Source: JAAYYY01 sp964579295 (GTDB lineage Bacteria > Chloroflexota > Anaerolineae > Promineifilales > Promineifilaceae). From it: a stretch of DNA of 64,000 bases. The stretch lies in contig CAZOGK010000017.1 of assembly GCA_964579295.1 (NCBI GenBank), forward strand, positions 1-64,000, read 5' to 3'. The notes under the pieces were generated by a model. It did no database searches and was not told the origin of the DNA. It was given only the letters and a program-made list of their open reading frames with translations. The translations under genes were made by a program, and so were the position numbers. Of this stretch, positions 1-7,763 are shown piece after piece; position 1 is the stretch's first letter, and each line of letters begins with the position of its first letter.

Positions 1-1175
1 CGGCGCACGAGCGCCTCCGTGTCGCCATAGCGCACCACCTCGGTCAGGCCAATGGGGCCGGCGGGATCGACATAGCTGAAGCAGACATCCTCAAAGGTAA
101 TCGCCCCTTCCACCGTCTCCAGGTGGAGCGCGCCCGGCTTCTCGCGGATTTCCACGCCGATGTCCAGCACCTCAAAGACACGTTCAAAACTGACCATACT
201 CTGCGCAAACTCGACGGGCACGTTGGTGATCGACATGAGCGGGCCGTAGAGCTGGCGCAGGTAGCTGCCGAAGGCGACGATGGTGCCGATGCTGAATTCG
301 CCGCGCAGCACCAGGTGGCCGCCGAGCCAGTAGATGGCGGCGGTGCCCACGGCGCTGACGATGCCGAGCATGAAGAAGAACCAGCGGCCGATGACCGCCG
401 AGCGCACGCCGATGTCGCGCACCTGGGCCGCCTCGCGGCTGAAGCGGCGCATTTCGTCTTCCTCGCGGCCAAAGAGCTTGACCAGCAGCGCGCCGGCCAC
501 GTTGAGCGTCTCACTCATGACGGCGTTCATCTCGGCGTTGCTTTCCATGCTCTGGCGGCGAAGGCGGCGCAGCACGCGCCCCACTCCGCGCGCCGGCAGC
601 ACGAAGAGGGGCAGGACGGCCAGCCCCAGCAGGGTCAGCCGCCACTCCAGCGCCAGCATAATGGCGATGGTGGAGATGACGGAGACGACGTTGGAAAGGA
701 TGCTCACCAGCGTGCTGGTCACCGCCGTCTGCGCGCCGACCACGTCGTTGTTCAGGCGCGACATCAGCTCGCCGGTGCGCGTCTCGGTGAAGAAGCGTAG
801 CGACATGCGCTGCATATGGTCAAAGAGCGCCCGGCGCAGGTCGTAGATAATGCCCTCGCCCACCAGGGCGCCGGCGTGGCGCTGCCAGATGCCGACAATG
901 CCGCTGGCCACGGGCACGGCAATCAGGCCCAGGGCCAGCCAGTTGAGCCGGGCCGCGTCGCCATTGGGCAGCGCGTGGTCAATCAGGTCGCGGATCAGCA
1001 GCGGCGTCACCAGCGAGAGGCCGGTGATAATCAGTATCGTCGCCAGCAGGATGGCGACCTGCGCCGTATAAGGCCGGGCGAAGCTCCAGACGCGCCGCAG
1101 CAGCTCGCGCGAGACTGCCGGCCGGTCTTGTTGTTCGTCATGGCGAATGTATGCCCACCAGTTACCGCCGCGCAT
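1..1175 (-). CDS. ABC exporter, membrane domain (C-terminus off the window)
   Basis: This frame is open from an ATG at 1175 to the window edge and gives 391 residues. It is half of an ABC exporter in which a six-helix membrane domain is fused to an ATPase domain. Residues 30 to about 320 look like the ABC membrane domain, with hydrophobic helices around TGLSLVTPLLIRDLID and the intracellular-loop motif TRTGELMSRLNND. The linker and first strand of the nucleotide-binding domain (ITFEDVCFSYVDP) begin near residue 360. The Walker motifs lie beyond the edge, so ATP binding is inferred from the family. The usual length is about 600 residues, so roughly one third is missing. The UPF0158 gene ends 15 bases upstream on the same strand, suggesting co-transcription. 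The substrate cannot be told; lipid or multidrug export is typical of such exporters. Confidence 0.88.
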   Translation of the reverse strand, partial: MRGGNWWAYIRHDEQQDRPAVSRELLRRVWSFARPYTAQVAILLATILIITGLSLVTPLLIRDLIDHALPNGDAARLNWLALGLIAVPVASGIVGIWQRHAGALVGEGIIYDLRRALFDHMQRMSLRFFTETRTGELMSRLNNDVVGAQTAVTSTLVSILSNVVSVISTIAIMLALEWRLTLLGLAVLPLFVLPARGVGRVLRRLRRQSMESNAEMNAVMSETLNVAGALLVKLFGREEDEMRRFSREAAQVRDIGVRSAVIGRWFFFMLGIVSAVGTAAIYWLGGHLVLRGEFSIGTIVAFGSYLRQLYGPLMSITNVPVEFAQSMVSFERVFEVLDIGVEIREKPGALHLETVEGAITFEDVCFSYVDPAGPIGLTEVVRYGDTEALVR

Positions 1176-1190
1176 CGCTATACCTCTCGG

Positions 1191-1733
1191 TTACTCATCT
1201 TCGTCGAGGATGCCCTGTTCCACCAGCCAGTCGTGCGCGCGCTGCCGCATCTGCCTGTCGCGGAAGTCGAACCATTGCTGGCGCCGCTCCGGGTAGCGCA
1301 GCAGCGCGTCTTTGAAGCGGCGAAAAGCGCCGCGCCCGTCGATGGCGTGCAGCAGCCGTTCGCGCACCAGCTCGTCCTCCACCGCGTCGACAAACGCTGC
1401 CATGTCGGCGTAGCCTTCGCGGCTGCTCATGGCTGGCACCTCCAGAAAGCGCGCCATGTACGCGTCAACGCGCTCCTGTATCGTCGCCGTTTCTGCCTCG
1501 CCAAACAGATCGCGGAACTGGCCTCGGCCCCACAGCACGCACCAGGCCAGGCCCAGCGCCGGGCCGACCGCCTCGTTCGCCTCGTCAACGCTGAGAAAGC
1601 GTTCGGCGAGCGTCTGTTCGGAATCGGAGACAGGGTAGACCTGCCCCGTCACCGTATCAAAGAAGGAAGGGTCGCCCGTGGGGCCGCTGTCCATTGCCAG
1701 CTCCAGGCCATCCCAGTCTATTTCAGCGGGCAT
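1191..1733 (-). CDS. UPF0158 family protein
   Basis: This is a 180-residue soluble acidic protein. It resembles the UPF0158 family through its opening (a Trp-Asp-Gly-Leu-Glu segment, then a stretch on conversion of a stored value), the RYMARFLE-like segment (here YMARFLEVPAM) and the C-terminal GRGAFRRFKDALLRYP followed by a WFDFRD motif. The function of the family is not known. There is no signal peptide or membrane segment. It lies just upstream of the ABC exporter gene in the same direction and is divergent from glgB. Confidence 0.7.
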   Translation of the reverse strand: MPAEIDWDGLELAMDSGPTGDPSFFDTVTGQVYPVSDSEQTLAERFLSVDEANEAVGPALGLAWCVLWGRGQFRDLFGEAETATIQERVDAYMARFLEVPAMSSREGYADMAAFVDAVEDELVRERLLHAIDGRGAFRRFKDALLRYPERRQQWFDFRDRQMRQRAHDWLVEQGILDEDE

Positions 1734-1781
1734 CGCTTATTCCTCCACACTGAGGACCATTGTAGACCAGAGTCGGGAGAG

Positions 1782-1809
1782 GTGCGAGTTATGAGTGACG
1801 AGATACGTG
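1782..1809. repeat. degenerate 7-base repeat array
   Basis: Four successive 7-mers read GTGCGAG, TTATGAG, TGACGAG and ATACGTG. The shared register is nnnCGAG. The array lies between the divergent UPF0158 and glgB genes and belongs to the family of 7-base periodic arrays seen elsewhere in the window. Confidence 0.5.
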
Positions 1810-1912
1810 GATTTCAGGTAGTAGCTGTCTGGTCGCCTCTGGCGTGACGGGGCCATTGCGTGCATACTAGCGGCAGAATCCTATCCGGATGATTGCCAGT
1901 GCAGAGAGCCAT

Positions 1913-4153
1913 ATGACCGACTACCCAACCGCCCCCTGGAGCGCCATCGACGCCATTGTCGGCGGCTATCATGGCGACCCGTTCGCCATTCTTGGCCCGC
2001 ACGAACACGAAGCGGGCGTCATCGTCCGCGTCTTTCATCCCCAGGCCGCCGGCGTGGCCGTGGCGGTGGACGGTGAGAGCCGGCCCATGGAGCGGGTCCA
2101 GGGCGCCGGCTTCTTTGAGCTACTCCTGCCCGGCGCCTCGCTGCCGCTGTCCTATACCCTCGCCTACACCGGCCCGGACGGCCACGCCTGGCAGGCCGAC
2201 GACCCCTACCGCTACCCGCCGGCGCTGAGCGACTATGACCAGTATTTGCTGGCGGAAGGGACCGACGTCTACATTTACCGCAAGTTGGGCGCCCAGCTCA
2301 TGGAGCTGGCCGCGCCTGGCGACCAGCCAGCCGCGGGCGTGCGCTTTGCCGTCTGGGCGCCCAGCGCCGAGCGGGTCAGCGTCATCGGCAATTTCAACCA
2401 GTGGGACGGGCGGCGCCACCCGATGCGCTTCCACGTCAACAGCGGCATCTGGGAGCTATTCATCCCCGGCCTGGGCGCCGGCGAGCTGTACAAATACGAA
2501 ATCAGAACGCGCTACATGGACTACCTGGTCGCCAAGGCCGACCCGGTCGGCTTCTACGGCGAGCTGCGCCCGAACACGGCCAGCATTGTCTGGGACCTGA
2601 GCCGGTATGAGTGGGGCGACGAGGCGTGGCTGGCGCAGCGGCGCGAGCGCGATGTCAACGCCGAACCGATGAGCATCTACGAGGTCCACCTCGGCTCGTG
2701 GCGGCGCGACGATGGCGGTGACTGGCTCACCTACCGCGAGCTGGCCGCGCAGCTCATCCCCTACGTGCAGGAGATGGGCTACACACACGTCGAGCTGCTG
2801 CCGGTCAGCGAGCATCCTTACGACGGCTCGTGGGGCTATCAGGTGACCGGCTTCTTCGCGCCCACCAGCCGCTTTGGCACCCCGGACGACTTCCGCGCTT
2901 TTGTCGACGCCTGCCACCAGGCCGGCCTGGGCGTCATTCTCGACTGGGTGCCGGCTCACTTCCCCAAAGACCAGCACGGGCTGAGCTTCTTTGACGGCAC
3001 CCACCTCTACGAGCACGCCGACCCGCGCCGCGGCGAGCATCCCGACTGGGGCACCTACATCTTCAACTACGGCCGCAACGAGGTGCGCCAGTTCCTCATC
3101 AGCAACGCCATCTTCTGGCTGGACCAGTACCACATCGACGGCCTGCGCGTGGACGCGGTCGCCTCCATGCTCTACCTCGACTTCTCGCGCGAGCCGGGCC
3201 AGTGGCTGCCCAACCGCTACGGCGGGCGCGAGAATCTGGAAGCGCTCGCCTTCATCCGCGCCTTCAACGAACGGGTGCACGAGCTCTTTCCCGACGCGCT
3301 GACCATCGCCGAGGAGTCCACCTCCTGGGCGGGCGTCACACACGCCGTCGCCGGCGATGGGCTGGGCTTTGACCTGAAGTGGAACATGGGCTGGATGCAT
3401 GACACGCTGCGCTATTTCGGCAACGAGCCCATCTACCGCCGCTACCACCACGGCGCGCTCACCTTTTCCATGCTCTACGCCTTCAGCGAGCGCTTCCTGC
3501 TCCCCTTCAGCCACGACGAGGTGGTGCACCTCAAGCGCCATATGCTGGACAAGATGCCGGGTGACCTCTGGCAGCGCTTTGCCAATCTGCGCGCCCTCTA
3601 CGGCTACCAGTACGCCCACCCGGGCAAGAAGCTCCTATTTATGGGCGCCGAGTTCGGCCAGTGGCGCGAATGGAGCGAGGCGCGCGCGCTGGACTGGGAG
3701 CTGCTGGAGCAGGACGAGCGGCACGCCGGCCTGCAGCGGCTGGTGCGCGCGCTCAACGACCTCTACCGCAGCGAGCCCGCCCTGCACCGCGCCGACTTCT
3801 CCTGGGAAGGCTTCTCCTGGCTCGACTTCCGCGATGCCGATGCCAGCGTGCTGGCCTTTGCCCGCCACACGCCGCAGCGTGACGAGGTTATCAGCGTCGT
3901 CTGCAACTTCACGCCGGTGGTGCGCCACGACTACCGCGTTCCGGTGCTGCAGCCGGGCGCCTATCGTCTGATTTTGAACACCGACGCGGAGGAATATGGC
4001 GGCAGCGGCGTGAGCAGCGGCGAGACGCTGGCCGCCGACGCCAACGGCTGGCAGGGACAGCCCTACGCCCTCTCGCTCACCCTGCCGCCTCTGGCCGTGG
4101 TCTACTACAAGTGGCAGCCGCCCGCGGCCGGGGCCGGCGCGTCTGACACATGA
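1913..4153 (+). CDS. glgB: 1,4-alpha-glucan branching enzyme
   Basis: GlgB makes the alpha-1,6 branches of glycogen in the cytoplasm. The protein is 746 residues from the ATG at 1913. That start was preferred over the in-frame ATG at 1889 because an AGAGAG purine run precedes it and the family N-terminus begins close by. An N-terminal carbohydrate-binding domain (GDPFAILGPHEH) is followed by a CBM48 domain (VRFAVWAPSAERVSVIGNFN). A GH13 barrel follows. The catalytic residues are visible: Asp414 in GLRVDAVASM, Glu467 in IAEEST and Asp535 in FSHDEVVH. Their spacing (53 and 68) equals that of the Escherichia coli enzyme as I recall it. The stop overlaps the manA start by ATGA, so the two genes are translationally coupled. 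Confidence 0.96.
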   Translation: MTDYPTAPWSAIDAIVGGYHGDPFAILGPHEHEAGVIVRVFHPQAAGVAVAVDGESRPMERVQGAGFFELLLPGASLPLSYTLAYTGPDGHAWQADDPYRYPPALSDYDQYLLAEGTDVYIYRKLGAQLMELAAPGDQPAAGVRFAVWAPSAERVSVIGNFNQWDGRRHPMRFHVNSGIWELFIPGLGAGELYKYEIRTRYMDYLVAKADPVGFYGELRPNTASIVWDLSRYEWGDEAWLAQRRERDVNAEPMSIYEVHLGSWRRDDGGDWLTYRELAAQLIPYVQEMGYTHVELLPVSEHPYDGSWGYQVTGFFAPTSRFGTPDDFRAFVDACHQAGLGVILDWVPAHFPKDQHGLSFFDGTHLYEHADPRRGEHPDWGTYIFNYGRNEVRQFLISNAIFWLDQYHIDGLRVDAVASMLYLDFSREPGQWLPNRYGGRENLEALAFIRAFNERVHELFPDALTIAEESTSWAGVTHAVAGDGLGFDLKWNMGWMHDTLRYFGNEPIYRRYHHGALTFSMLYAFSERFLLPFSHDEVVHLKRHMLDKMPGDLWQRFANLRALYGYQYAHPGKKLLFMGAEFGQWREWSEARALDWELLEQDERHAGLQRLVRALNDLYRSEPALHRADFSWEGFSWLDFRDADASVLAFARHTPQRDEVISVVCNFTPVVRHDYRVPVLQPGAYRLILNTDAEEYGGSGVSSGETLAADANGWQGQPYALSLTLPPLAVVYYKWQPPAAGAGASDT

Positions 4154-5148
4154 GCCGGCCGCCGCTCTATCCGCTAACCTTTACGCCCGTGCTGAAGGAG
4201 TACATCTGGGGCGGGCGCAAGCTGGCGACCCTCCTGGGGCGCGAGCTGCCGCCGGGCGTCAACATCGCCGAAAGCTGGGAGATTGCCGCCCACCCACACG
4301 GCGATGCACGGGTCGCCAATGGCGCGCTGCGCGGGCGCTCGCTGGCGGAGCTGACCGGCGCCTATGGCAGCGCGCTGACCGGCGGGCGGGCCCGGCCCGG
4401 TCGCTTCCCGCTGCTGGTCAAGCTGCTCGACGCGCACCAGAAGCTCTCTGTGCAGGTCCACCCCGACGACGCCTATGCCCAACGGCACGAAGGCGGCGAG
4501 CTGGGCAAGGCCGAGATGTGGGTGGTGCTGCACGCCGAGGCGGGGGCGTCTGTCGTGCTGGGGCTGCAGCCGGGAGCCACGCCAGAGCGGCTGCGGGCGG
4601 CGCTGGCCGCGGGCAATCTGGAGCAGTGGCTGCACATCCTGCCGGTACAGGCCGGCGACGCCGTCTGCGTGCCTGCCGGCGCCATTCACGCCCTTCTCGG
4701 CGGCGCCGTCATCGCCGAAATCCAGCAAAACTCGGACACGACCTACCGCCTCTACGACTGGAACCGCACCGGCGCCGATGGCCGGCCGCGCCCGCTGCAC
4801 GTCGAGAAGGCGCTGCAGGTGATCGACTTCAGCCTGGTGCGGCCGGGGCTGGCGCAGCCCGCGCTGCTGGCGGAGCATGACGGCCTGCGCCGCTGGCAGC
4901 TCTGCGCCGCGCCGACATTTATCGTGGAACGGCTGGAGCTGGCCGCCGGAGCGTGCTGGCAGGGAAGCCTCACCGGCGAAACCCTGGAGATATGGGGGAC
5001 AGTCGCCGGCGCGGCGACGGTGACCGCCGGCGCCACAACGCTGCCCCTGCCCGCCGTGCAGTTCGCCGTGCTGCCCGCCTCCCTGGGCGACTATACCATC
5101 ACCGCCGGCCAACCCGCCACACTGTTGCGCGCTACCCTGCCGCCATAG
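4150..5148 (+). CDS. manA: mannose-6-phosphate isomerase, class I
   Basis: This enzyme interconverts mannose 6-phosphate and fructose 6-phosphate, feeding GDP-mannose and glycan synthesis. The 332-residue length fits the short Bacillus-type class I enzymes. The cupin zinc site is visible in LSVQVHPDDAYA and GKAEMWVV, with a further site in VPAGAIHALLGG, and the family segment EIQQNSDTTYRLYDWNR is present. The start codon overlaps the glgB stop by four bases. The role of the pair in glycogen and sugar-phosphate metabolism is inferred from neighbourhood. Confidence 0.93.
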   Translation: MSRPPLYPLTFTPVLKEYIWGGRKLATLLGRELPPGVNIAESWEIAAHPHGDARVANGALRGRSLAELTGAYGSALTGGRARPGRFPLLVKLLDAHQKLSVQVHPDDAYAQRHEGGELGKAEMWVVLHAEAGASVVLGLQPGATPERLRAALAAGNLEQWLHILPVQAGDAVCVPAGAIHALLGGAVIAEIQQNSDTTYRLYDWNRTGADGRPRPLHVEKALQVIDFSLVRPGLAQPALLAEHDGLRRWQLCAAPTFIVERLELAAGACWQGSLTGETLEIWGTVAGAATVTAGATTLPLPAVQFAVLPASLGDYTITAGQPATLLRATLPP

Positions 5149-5161
5149 CGCCGGCCCCAAA

Positions 5162-5192
5162 GACCTGTCAGGTTTTGGAAACCTGACAGGTC
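5162..5192. repeat. palindromic repeat, GACCTGTCAGGTC type
   Basis: A perfect 14-base inverted repeat (GACCTGTCAGGTTT and its complement) encloses a 3-base loop. It sits 14 bases after the manA stop and could act as a transcript-end hairpin, although no T-tract follows. Related copies occur at 21267, 22349 and 30349 and, unusually, inside a coding sequence at 25742-25877. Confidence 0.8.
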
Positions 5193-5241
5193 TCACGGTC
5201 CAGACGAGAAGTCCCGTCAGATTGAAAACCCGACCTACCGA

Positions 5242-5288
5242 CTTGTATCTTGTACTCTGCACCCTGAATCTTGCACCCCGCACCTTAA
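5242..5288. repeat. degenerate 7-base repeat array upstream of rpsT
   Basis: The sequence parses into CTTGTAT, CTTGTAC, TCTGCAC, CCTGAAT, CTTGCAC, CCCGCAC and CTTAAT. It ends one base before the -35 box of the rpsT promoter. Confidence 0.6.
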
Positions 5289-5289
5289 T

Positions 5290-5318
5290 TTGGCAACCAC
5301 GCCCTTTTCTGCTATGAT
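5290..5318 (+). promoter_or_regulatory. rpsT promoter
   Basis: A TTGGCA box at 5290-5295 and a TATGAT box at 5313-5318 are separated by 17 bases. This is a good match to a housekeeping sigma promoter. The predicted leader before rpsT is about 90 bases. Confidence 0.65.
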
Positions 5319-5415
5319 TAACAATTGCTCTCACGTCTATCGTACTGGCAGCAGTACACCGTTCACAGCCACGTTTTAGACAAATCTGATTTGTTGAAAA
5401 CGATGGAGGAATAGA

Positions 5416-5697
5416 TTGGCTAACCTGAAATCGGCAAAGAAGCGGATGCGGCAGAACGAAAAGCGCCGGCTGTTGAACCGGCGTTATCGCTCGGCGGCCC
5501 GCACCTATGTCAAGAAGACGCGCGCGCTGATGGCCGCCGGCGAGCTGGACGAAGCGGAAGCCGCCCTGAAGCAGGCAGTCAGCACGCTCGACAAGGCCGC
5601 GCGCAAGGGCGTCATCCACCCCAATAATGCCGCCCGCCGCAAGGGCCGGCTGATGAGCCAGCTGGCGGCCGCCCGCAACCAGGCTGATTCAGCCTGA
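5416..5697 (+). CDS. rpsT: 30S ribosomal protein S20
   Basis: S20 binds 16S rRNA early in assembly of the small subunit. The 93-residue basic protein has the canonical opening MANLKSAKKRMRQNEKRR and the later HPNNAARRKGRL motif. The start codon is TTG, which is common for rpsT, and is preceded by the ribosome-binding site GGAGGA. The gene stands alone with its own promoter and a strong terminator. Confidence 0.97.
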   Translation: MANLKSAKKRMRQNEKRRLLNRRYRSAARTYVKKTRALMAAGELDEAEAALKQAVSTLDKAARKGVIHPNNAARRKGRLMSQLAAARNQADSA

Positions 5698-5727
5698 CCT
5701 GACCGGTTTTCTCTCAGAAAACAGAAT

Positions 5728-5757
5728 GGCCTCACCAGTCGTTGGTGGGGCCTTTTT
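5728..5757 (+). terminator. rpsT terminator
   Basis: A 10-base-pair stem (GGCCTCACCA with TGGTGGGGCC, one G-T pair) with a 5-base loop is followed by TTTTT. Confidence 0.88.
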
Positions 5758-5788
5758 GTGTTGGGGGAGTAGTGGGCGGGCGACTGGC

Positions 5789-6475
5789 TCAGACCAGCGG
5801 CGGCACGCGCAGCACGTAGCCTTTGCCGCGCACGGTAATCAGCCGCTGCGGCTTGCTGGGGTTGGCCTCAATCGCCTCGCGCACCCAGCGCACGTGCACA
5901 TCCAGTGTGCGCGTGTCGCCAATGTAGTCGGTCTGCCAGACGTTCTGCATCAGCTCGCGGCGCGTGCGCACCTGGTTGGGGTGGCGCAGGAAATCTTCGA
6001 GCAGGCAGGCCAGCTTGGGTGTGAGCTGCGTCTCCCCCCGCCCTACCACTTCCACCGAGCGCTTACCCCGGTAGAGGATCAGGTCGCCAGCGCTGACCAT
6101 CTCTTCTTCGCTGGCATCGGCGGGCAGCAGGGCGCGCACCCGGTTTAGCACCTTGCGCGGCGTGTAGGGCTTCACCAGGTAGACGTCGGCCCCCGCCGTC
6201 TCGTCGCGCGGCTCGTCCACCGGGCGTGTATGGATGATGGGCACACCGGCCAGCGCCTTGCGCAGCCGCCGGCAGCTGCGCACGCCGCTGGAGCGCATGG
6301 AGGCGCCGTCGAAGACAACCAGGTCGGGCTCGCGGCCGTCGCTATCTACCCAGCTCAGGGCGGCGTTGCCCGTATGGCGCACGGTGACGCGGTAGCCGGC
6401 CTTGCACAGCGGCGCTTCCAGCGACTCGTCGCCCGCTCGTTTCCCCTCGACCAGTAAAATACGCGCCTCGGCCAT
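5789..6475 (-). CDS. OmpR-family response regulator with degenerate receiver
   Basis: This 228-residue protein has an N-terminal receiver fold (residues 1-115) and a C-terminal winged-helix DNA-binding domain (about 125-228) containing TLDVHVRWVREAIE and TVRGKGYVL. The receiver keeps the phospho-acceptor Asp56 (LVVFDGA) and Lys102 (VKPY). The acidic pair that normally binds magnesium reads Glu10-Gly11 (ILLVEGKR) instead of Asp-Asp. Phosphorylation may therefore be altered or lost, which is inference. No histidine kinase is adjacent. A promoter lies at 6521-6548. Confidence 0.88.
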   Translation of the reverse strand: MAEARILLVEGKRAGDESLEAPLCKAGYRVTVRHTGNAALSWVDSDGREPDLVVFDGASMRSSGVRSCRRLRKALAGVPIIHTRPVDEPRDETAGADVYLVKPYTPRKVLNRVRALLPADASEEEMVSAGDLILYRGKRSVEVVGRGETQLTPKLACLLEDFLRHPNQVRTRRELMQNVWQTDYIGDTRTLDVHVRWVREAIEANPSKPQRLITVRGKGYVLRVPPLV

Positions 6476-6520
6476 TGTCTTCAGTCCCCCAACCAGAAAT
6501 CTTTAACATACGGCAGCGCC

Positions 6521-6548
6521 ATTATAGAAGGATCGACCGGGCGCGCAA
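6521..6548 (-). promoter_or_regulatory. promoter of the response regulator gene
   Basis: On the minus strand TTGCGC (6548-6543) and TATAAT (6526-6521) are spaced by 16 bases, about 46 bases before the ATG. Confidence 0.55.
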
Positions 6549-6639
6549 TAGCAGAAAGAGAAGTTTCCATGGCAATTCAGGAACATTTTTGCCGTCGCCG
6601 CGGCGGCGCAGCGGGCGGCTGAACAGGCGATAAGGAGAT

Positions 6640-6668
6640 TTGACGCTGCCCCGCGCGCCCTCTATAAT
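6640..6668 (+). promoter_or_regulatory. tRNA-Gly promoter
   Basis: TTGACG at 6640-6645 and TATAAT at 6663-6668 are spaced by exactly 17 bases. The predicted start of transcription is a few bases before the tRNA. Confidence 0.8.
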
Positions 6669-6680
6669 CTGCAGGCCGTT

Positions 6681-6751
6681 GCGGGCATAGTTCAGTGGTA
6701 GAACGGTGGCTTCCCAAGCCTCAAACACGGGTTCGAATCCCGTTGCCCGCT
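6681..6751 (+). tRNA. tRNA-Gly (anticodon CCC)
   Basis: The acceptor stem pairs GCGGGCA with TGCCCGC. The D arm is GTTC-AGTGGTA-GAAC, the anticodon loop TTCCCAA contains CCC, and the T arm is ACGGG-TTCGAAT-CCCGT. The discriminator base is T at 6751 and CCA is not encoded. The anticodon stem has one T-T mismatch. Confidence 0.96.
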
Positions 6752-6762
6752 CAGCCGAGGAG

Positions 6763-6786
6763 GGTCGCTCGTTGGAGCGACCTTTT
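6763..6786 (+). terminator. tRNA-Gly terminator
   Basis: An 8-base-pair perfect stem (GGTCGCTC with GAGCGACC) and 4-base loop are followed by TTTT. The tRNA is therefore a single-gene unit. Confidence 0.8.
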
Positions 6787-6886
6787 CTGTTTATATCCAC
6801 TTTTGTATCCGGCGCTGTATCCGTGCATCTGGTCTGGCCGCCGGGCGGCGATTATCGTGTGGGAAAAGCCGGCAAGGAGAGAGCAT

Positions 6887-7462
6887 ATGTCACTCTATCT
6901 GGTCCATCTTGATCAACGGACACGGGAGCTGATGCTGGAAGAGCTGGATTACGACGAAGAGCGCCGCCAGCTGCATATCAGCCCCTACCTGAGCAACCAG
7001 GGCGTCTACGACTACCCGGCCCTGCTGCGGAGCGCCCTGGCCGAAGGCGACCCTGAGTCGCTGGCCGCAGCGCTGGCGCAGCAGCGCCGCATCGCCCGCA
7101 CCGGCCATCGCCGCCAGTCCGCCGGCGGCTACACCATCGTCACCATCCCCGAGAACGCCGCCGAGATGCTGGCGAACGACGCCTTTAACCGCTACTACAT
7201 CCGCGCCGTGGCGCGGCGCGCGCTGGAAGAGGGCTTCGAGGAGGTCATTGTCTACCGCGCCCGGCCCGTGCAGCAGCCCCGGCCAGAATCCGAGGATCTG
7301 GTAGAGACGGCCGTCCCCGCCGCCGCCTTGCTGGAAGAGCTGCGCAGCGCCACCGGCCCGGAGCGGCCAGAGCTGGGCGTACCCGGCGGCCCCAACTCCG
7401 GCATCAGCGTGCACCTGCCCAACGTGGCGACGCCGCCCGACGCCGAGGACTATAGCCTATAG
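6887..7462 (+). CDS. hypothetical protein, 191 residues
   Basis: I do not recognise this protein. It starts at ATG 6887 after the ribosome-binding site AAGGAGAG. It is acidic and soluble, with no signal peptide. The N-terminal half is predicted to be mixed alpha/beta (LYLVHLDQRTRELMLEELDY). It has a helical centre (FNRYYIRAVARRALEEGFEE) and a low-complexity Pro/Glu C-terminus ending near GGPNSGISVHLPN. The frame stays open upstream through the tRNA, but only this start has a good ribosome-binding site. Confidence 0.7.
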   Translation: MSLYLVHLDQRTRELMLEELDYDEERRQLHISPYLSNQGVYDYPALLRSALAEGDPESLAAALAQQRRIARTGHRRQSAGGYTIVTIPENAAEMLANDAFNRYYIRAVARRALEEGFEEVIVYRARPVQQPRPESEDLVETAVPAAALLEELRSATGPERPELGVPGGPNSGISVHLPNVATPPDAEDYSL

Positions 7463-7526
7463 GCGAAAGCGTCAGCGGCCCTATGCGCGGTAGTTATGGT
7501 AAACCAGTACGCTGGGCCTGTTAGAC

Positions 7527-7576
7527 CTTAAAATCTTCCCGTCTGTATGGTGCCGGCGCTGCGAACGGCATATAAT
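7527..7576 (+). promoter_or_regulatory. upstream motif plus -10 box of a candidate RNA gene
   Basis: The 13-base motif CTTAAAATCTTCC (7527-7539) lies 31 bases before a TATAAT box (7571-7576). The -35 region (TGGTGC, 7548-7553) is weak. The same 13-mer occurs at 59674-59686, also exactly 31 bases before a -10-like hexamer, which suggests an activator site or UP-like element. Confidence 0.45.
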
Positions 7577-7581
7577 GAGTG

Positions 7582-7755
7582 CAGAATTTTGGGAAGGACC
7601 CAAATATCTAAAGGGATCAGGACCGGATTAGCTGACGATCTGGACGGAGTGGAAACACTCGCGGTCAAAGGATACGGAAAGCTATCCGTCACACATATAG
7701 CACCACCGGCGTCCTCCCCATTCTCATGAAAAGGCCACCACTGCGGTGGCCTTTT
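7582..7755 (+). ncRNA. candidate structured non-coding RNA
   Basis: The 301-base space between the convergent genes ending at 7462 and 7764 has no convincing gene. It does have a TATAAT box, a run of hairpins and a strong terminator. The hairpins include TTTGGG-aagga-CCCAAA near 7590, CCGGAT with ATCTGG near 7625-7645, GAGTG-gaaa-CACTC near 7650-7663, and GGATA with TATCC near 7670-7687. A transcript of about 175 bases is predicted. It does not match what I know of 6S RNA, SRP RNA, tmRNA or RNase P RNA. The existence of the RNA is an inference. Confidence 0.4.
7729..7755. terminator. bidirectional terminator
   Basis: A 7-base-pair stem (GGCCACC with GGTGGCC) is flanked by AAAA on the left and TTTT on the right. 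It can end the plus-strand candidate RNA and the minus-strand gene that stops at 7764. Confidence 0.85.
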
Positions 7756-7763
7756 GCCGTTCG

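Noticed and set aside
4174..5619. Long open frames on the strand opposite manA, glgB, clpC and other genes
   Set aside because: They mirror clear protein-coding genes in GC-rich sequence, have low-complexity composition and match no family.
7582..7755. 6S RNA, SRP RNA, tmRNA, RNase P RNA or a known riboswitch
   Set aside because: None of the conserved sequence elements of these RNAs that I know can be seen in the candidate.
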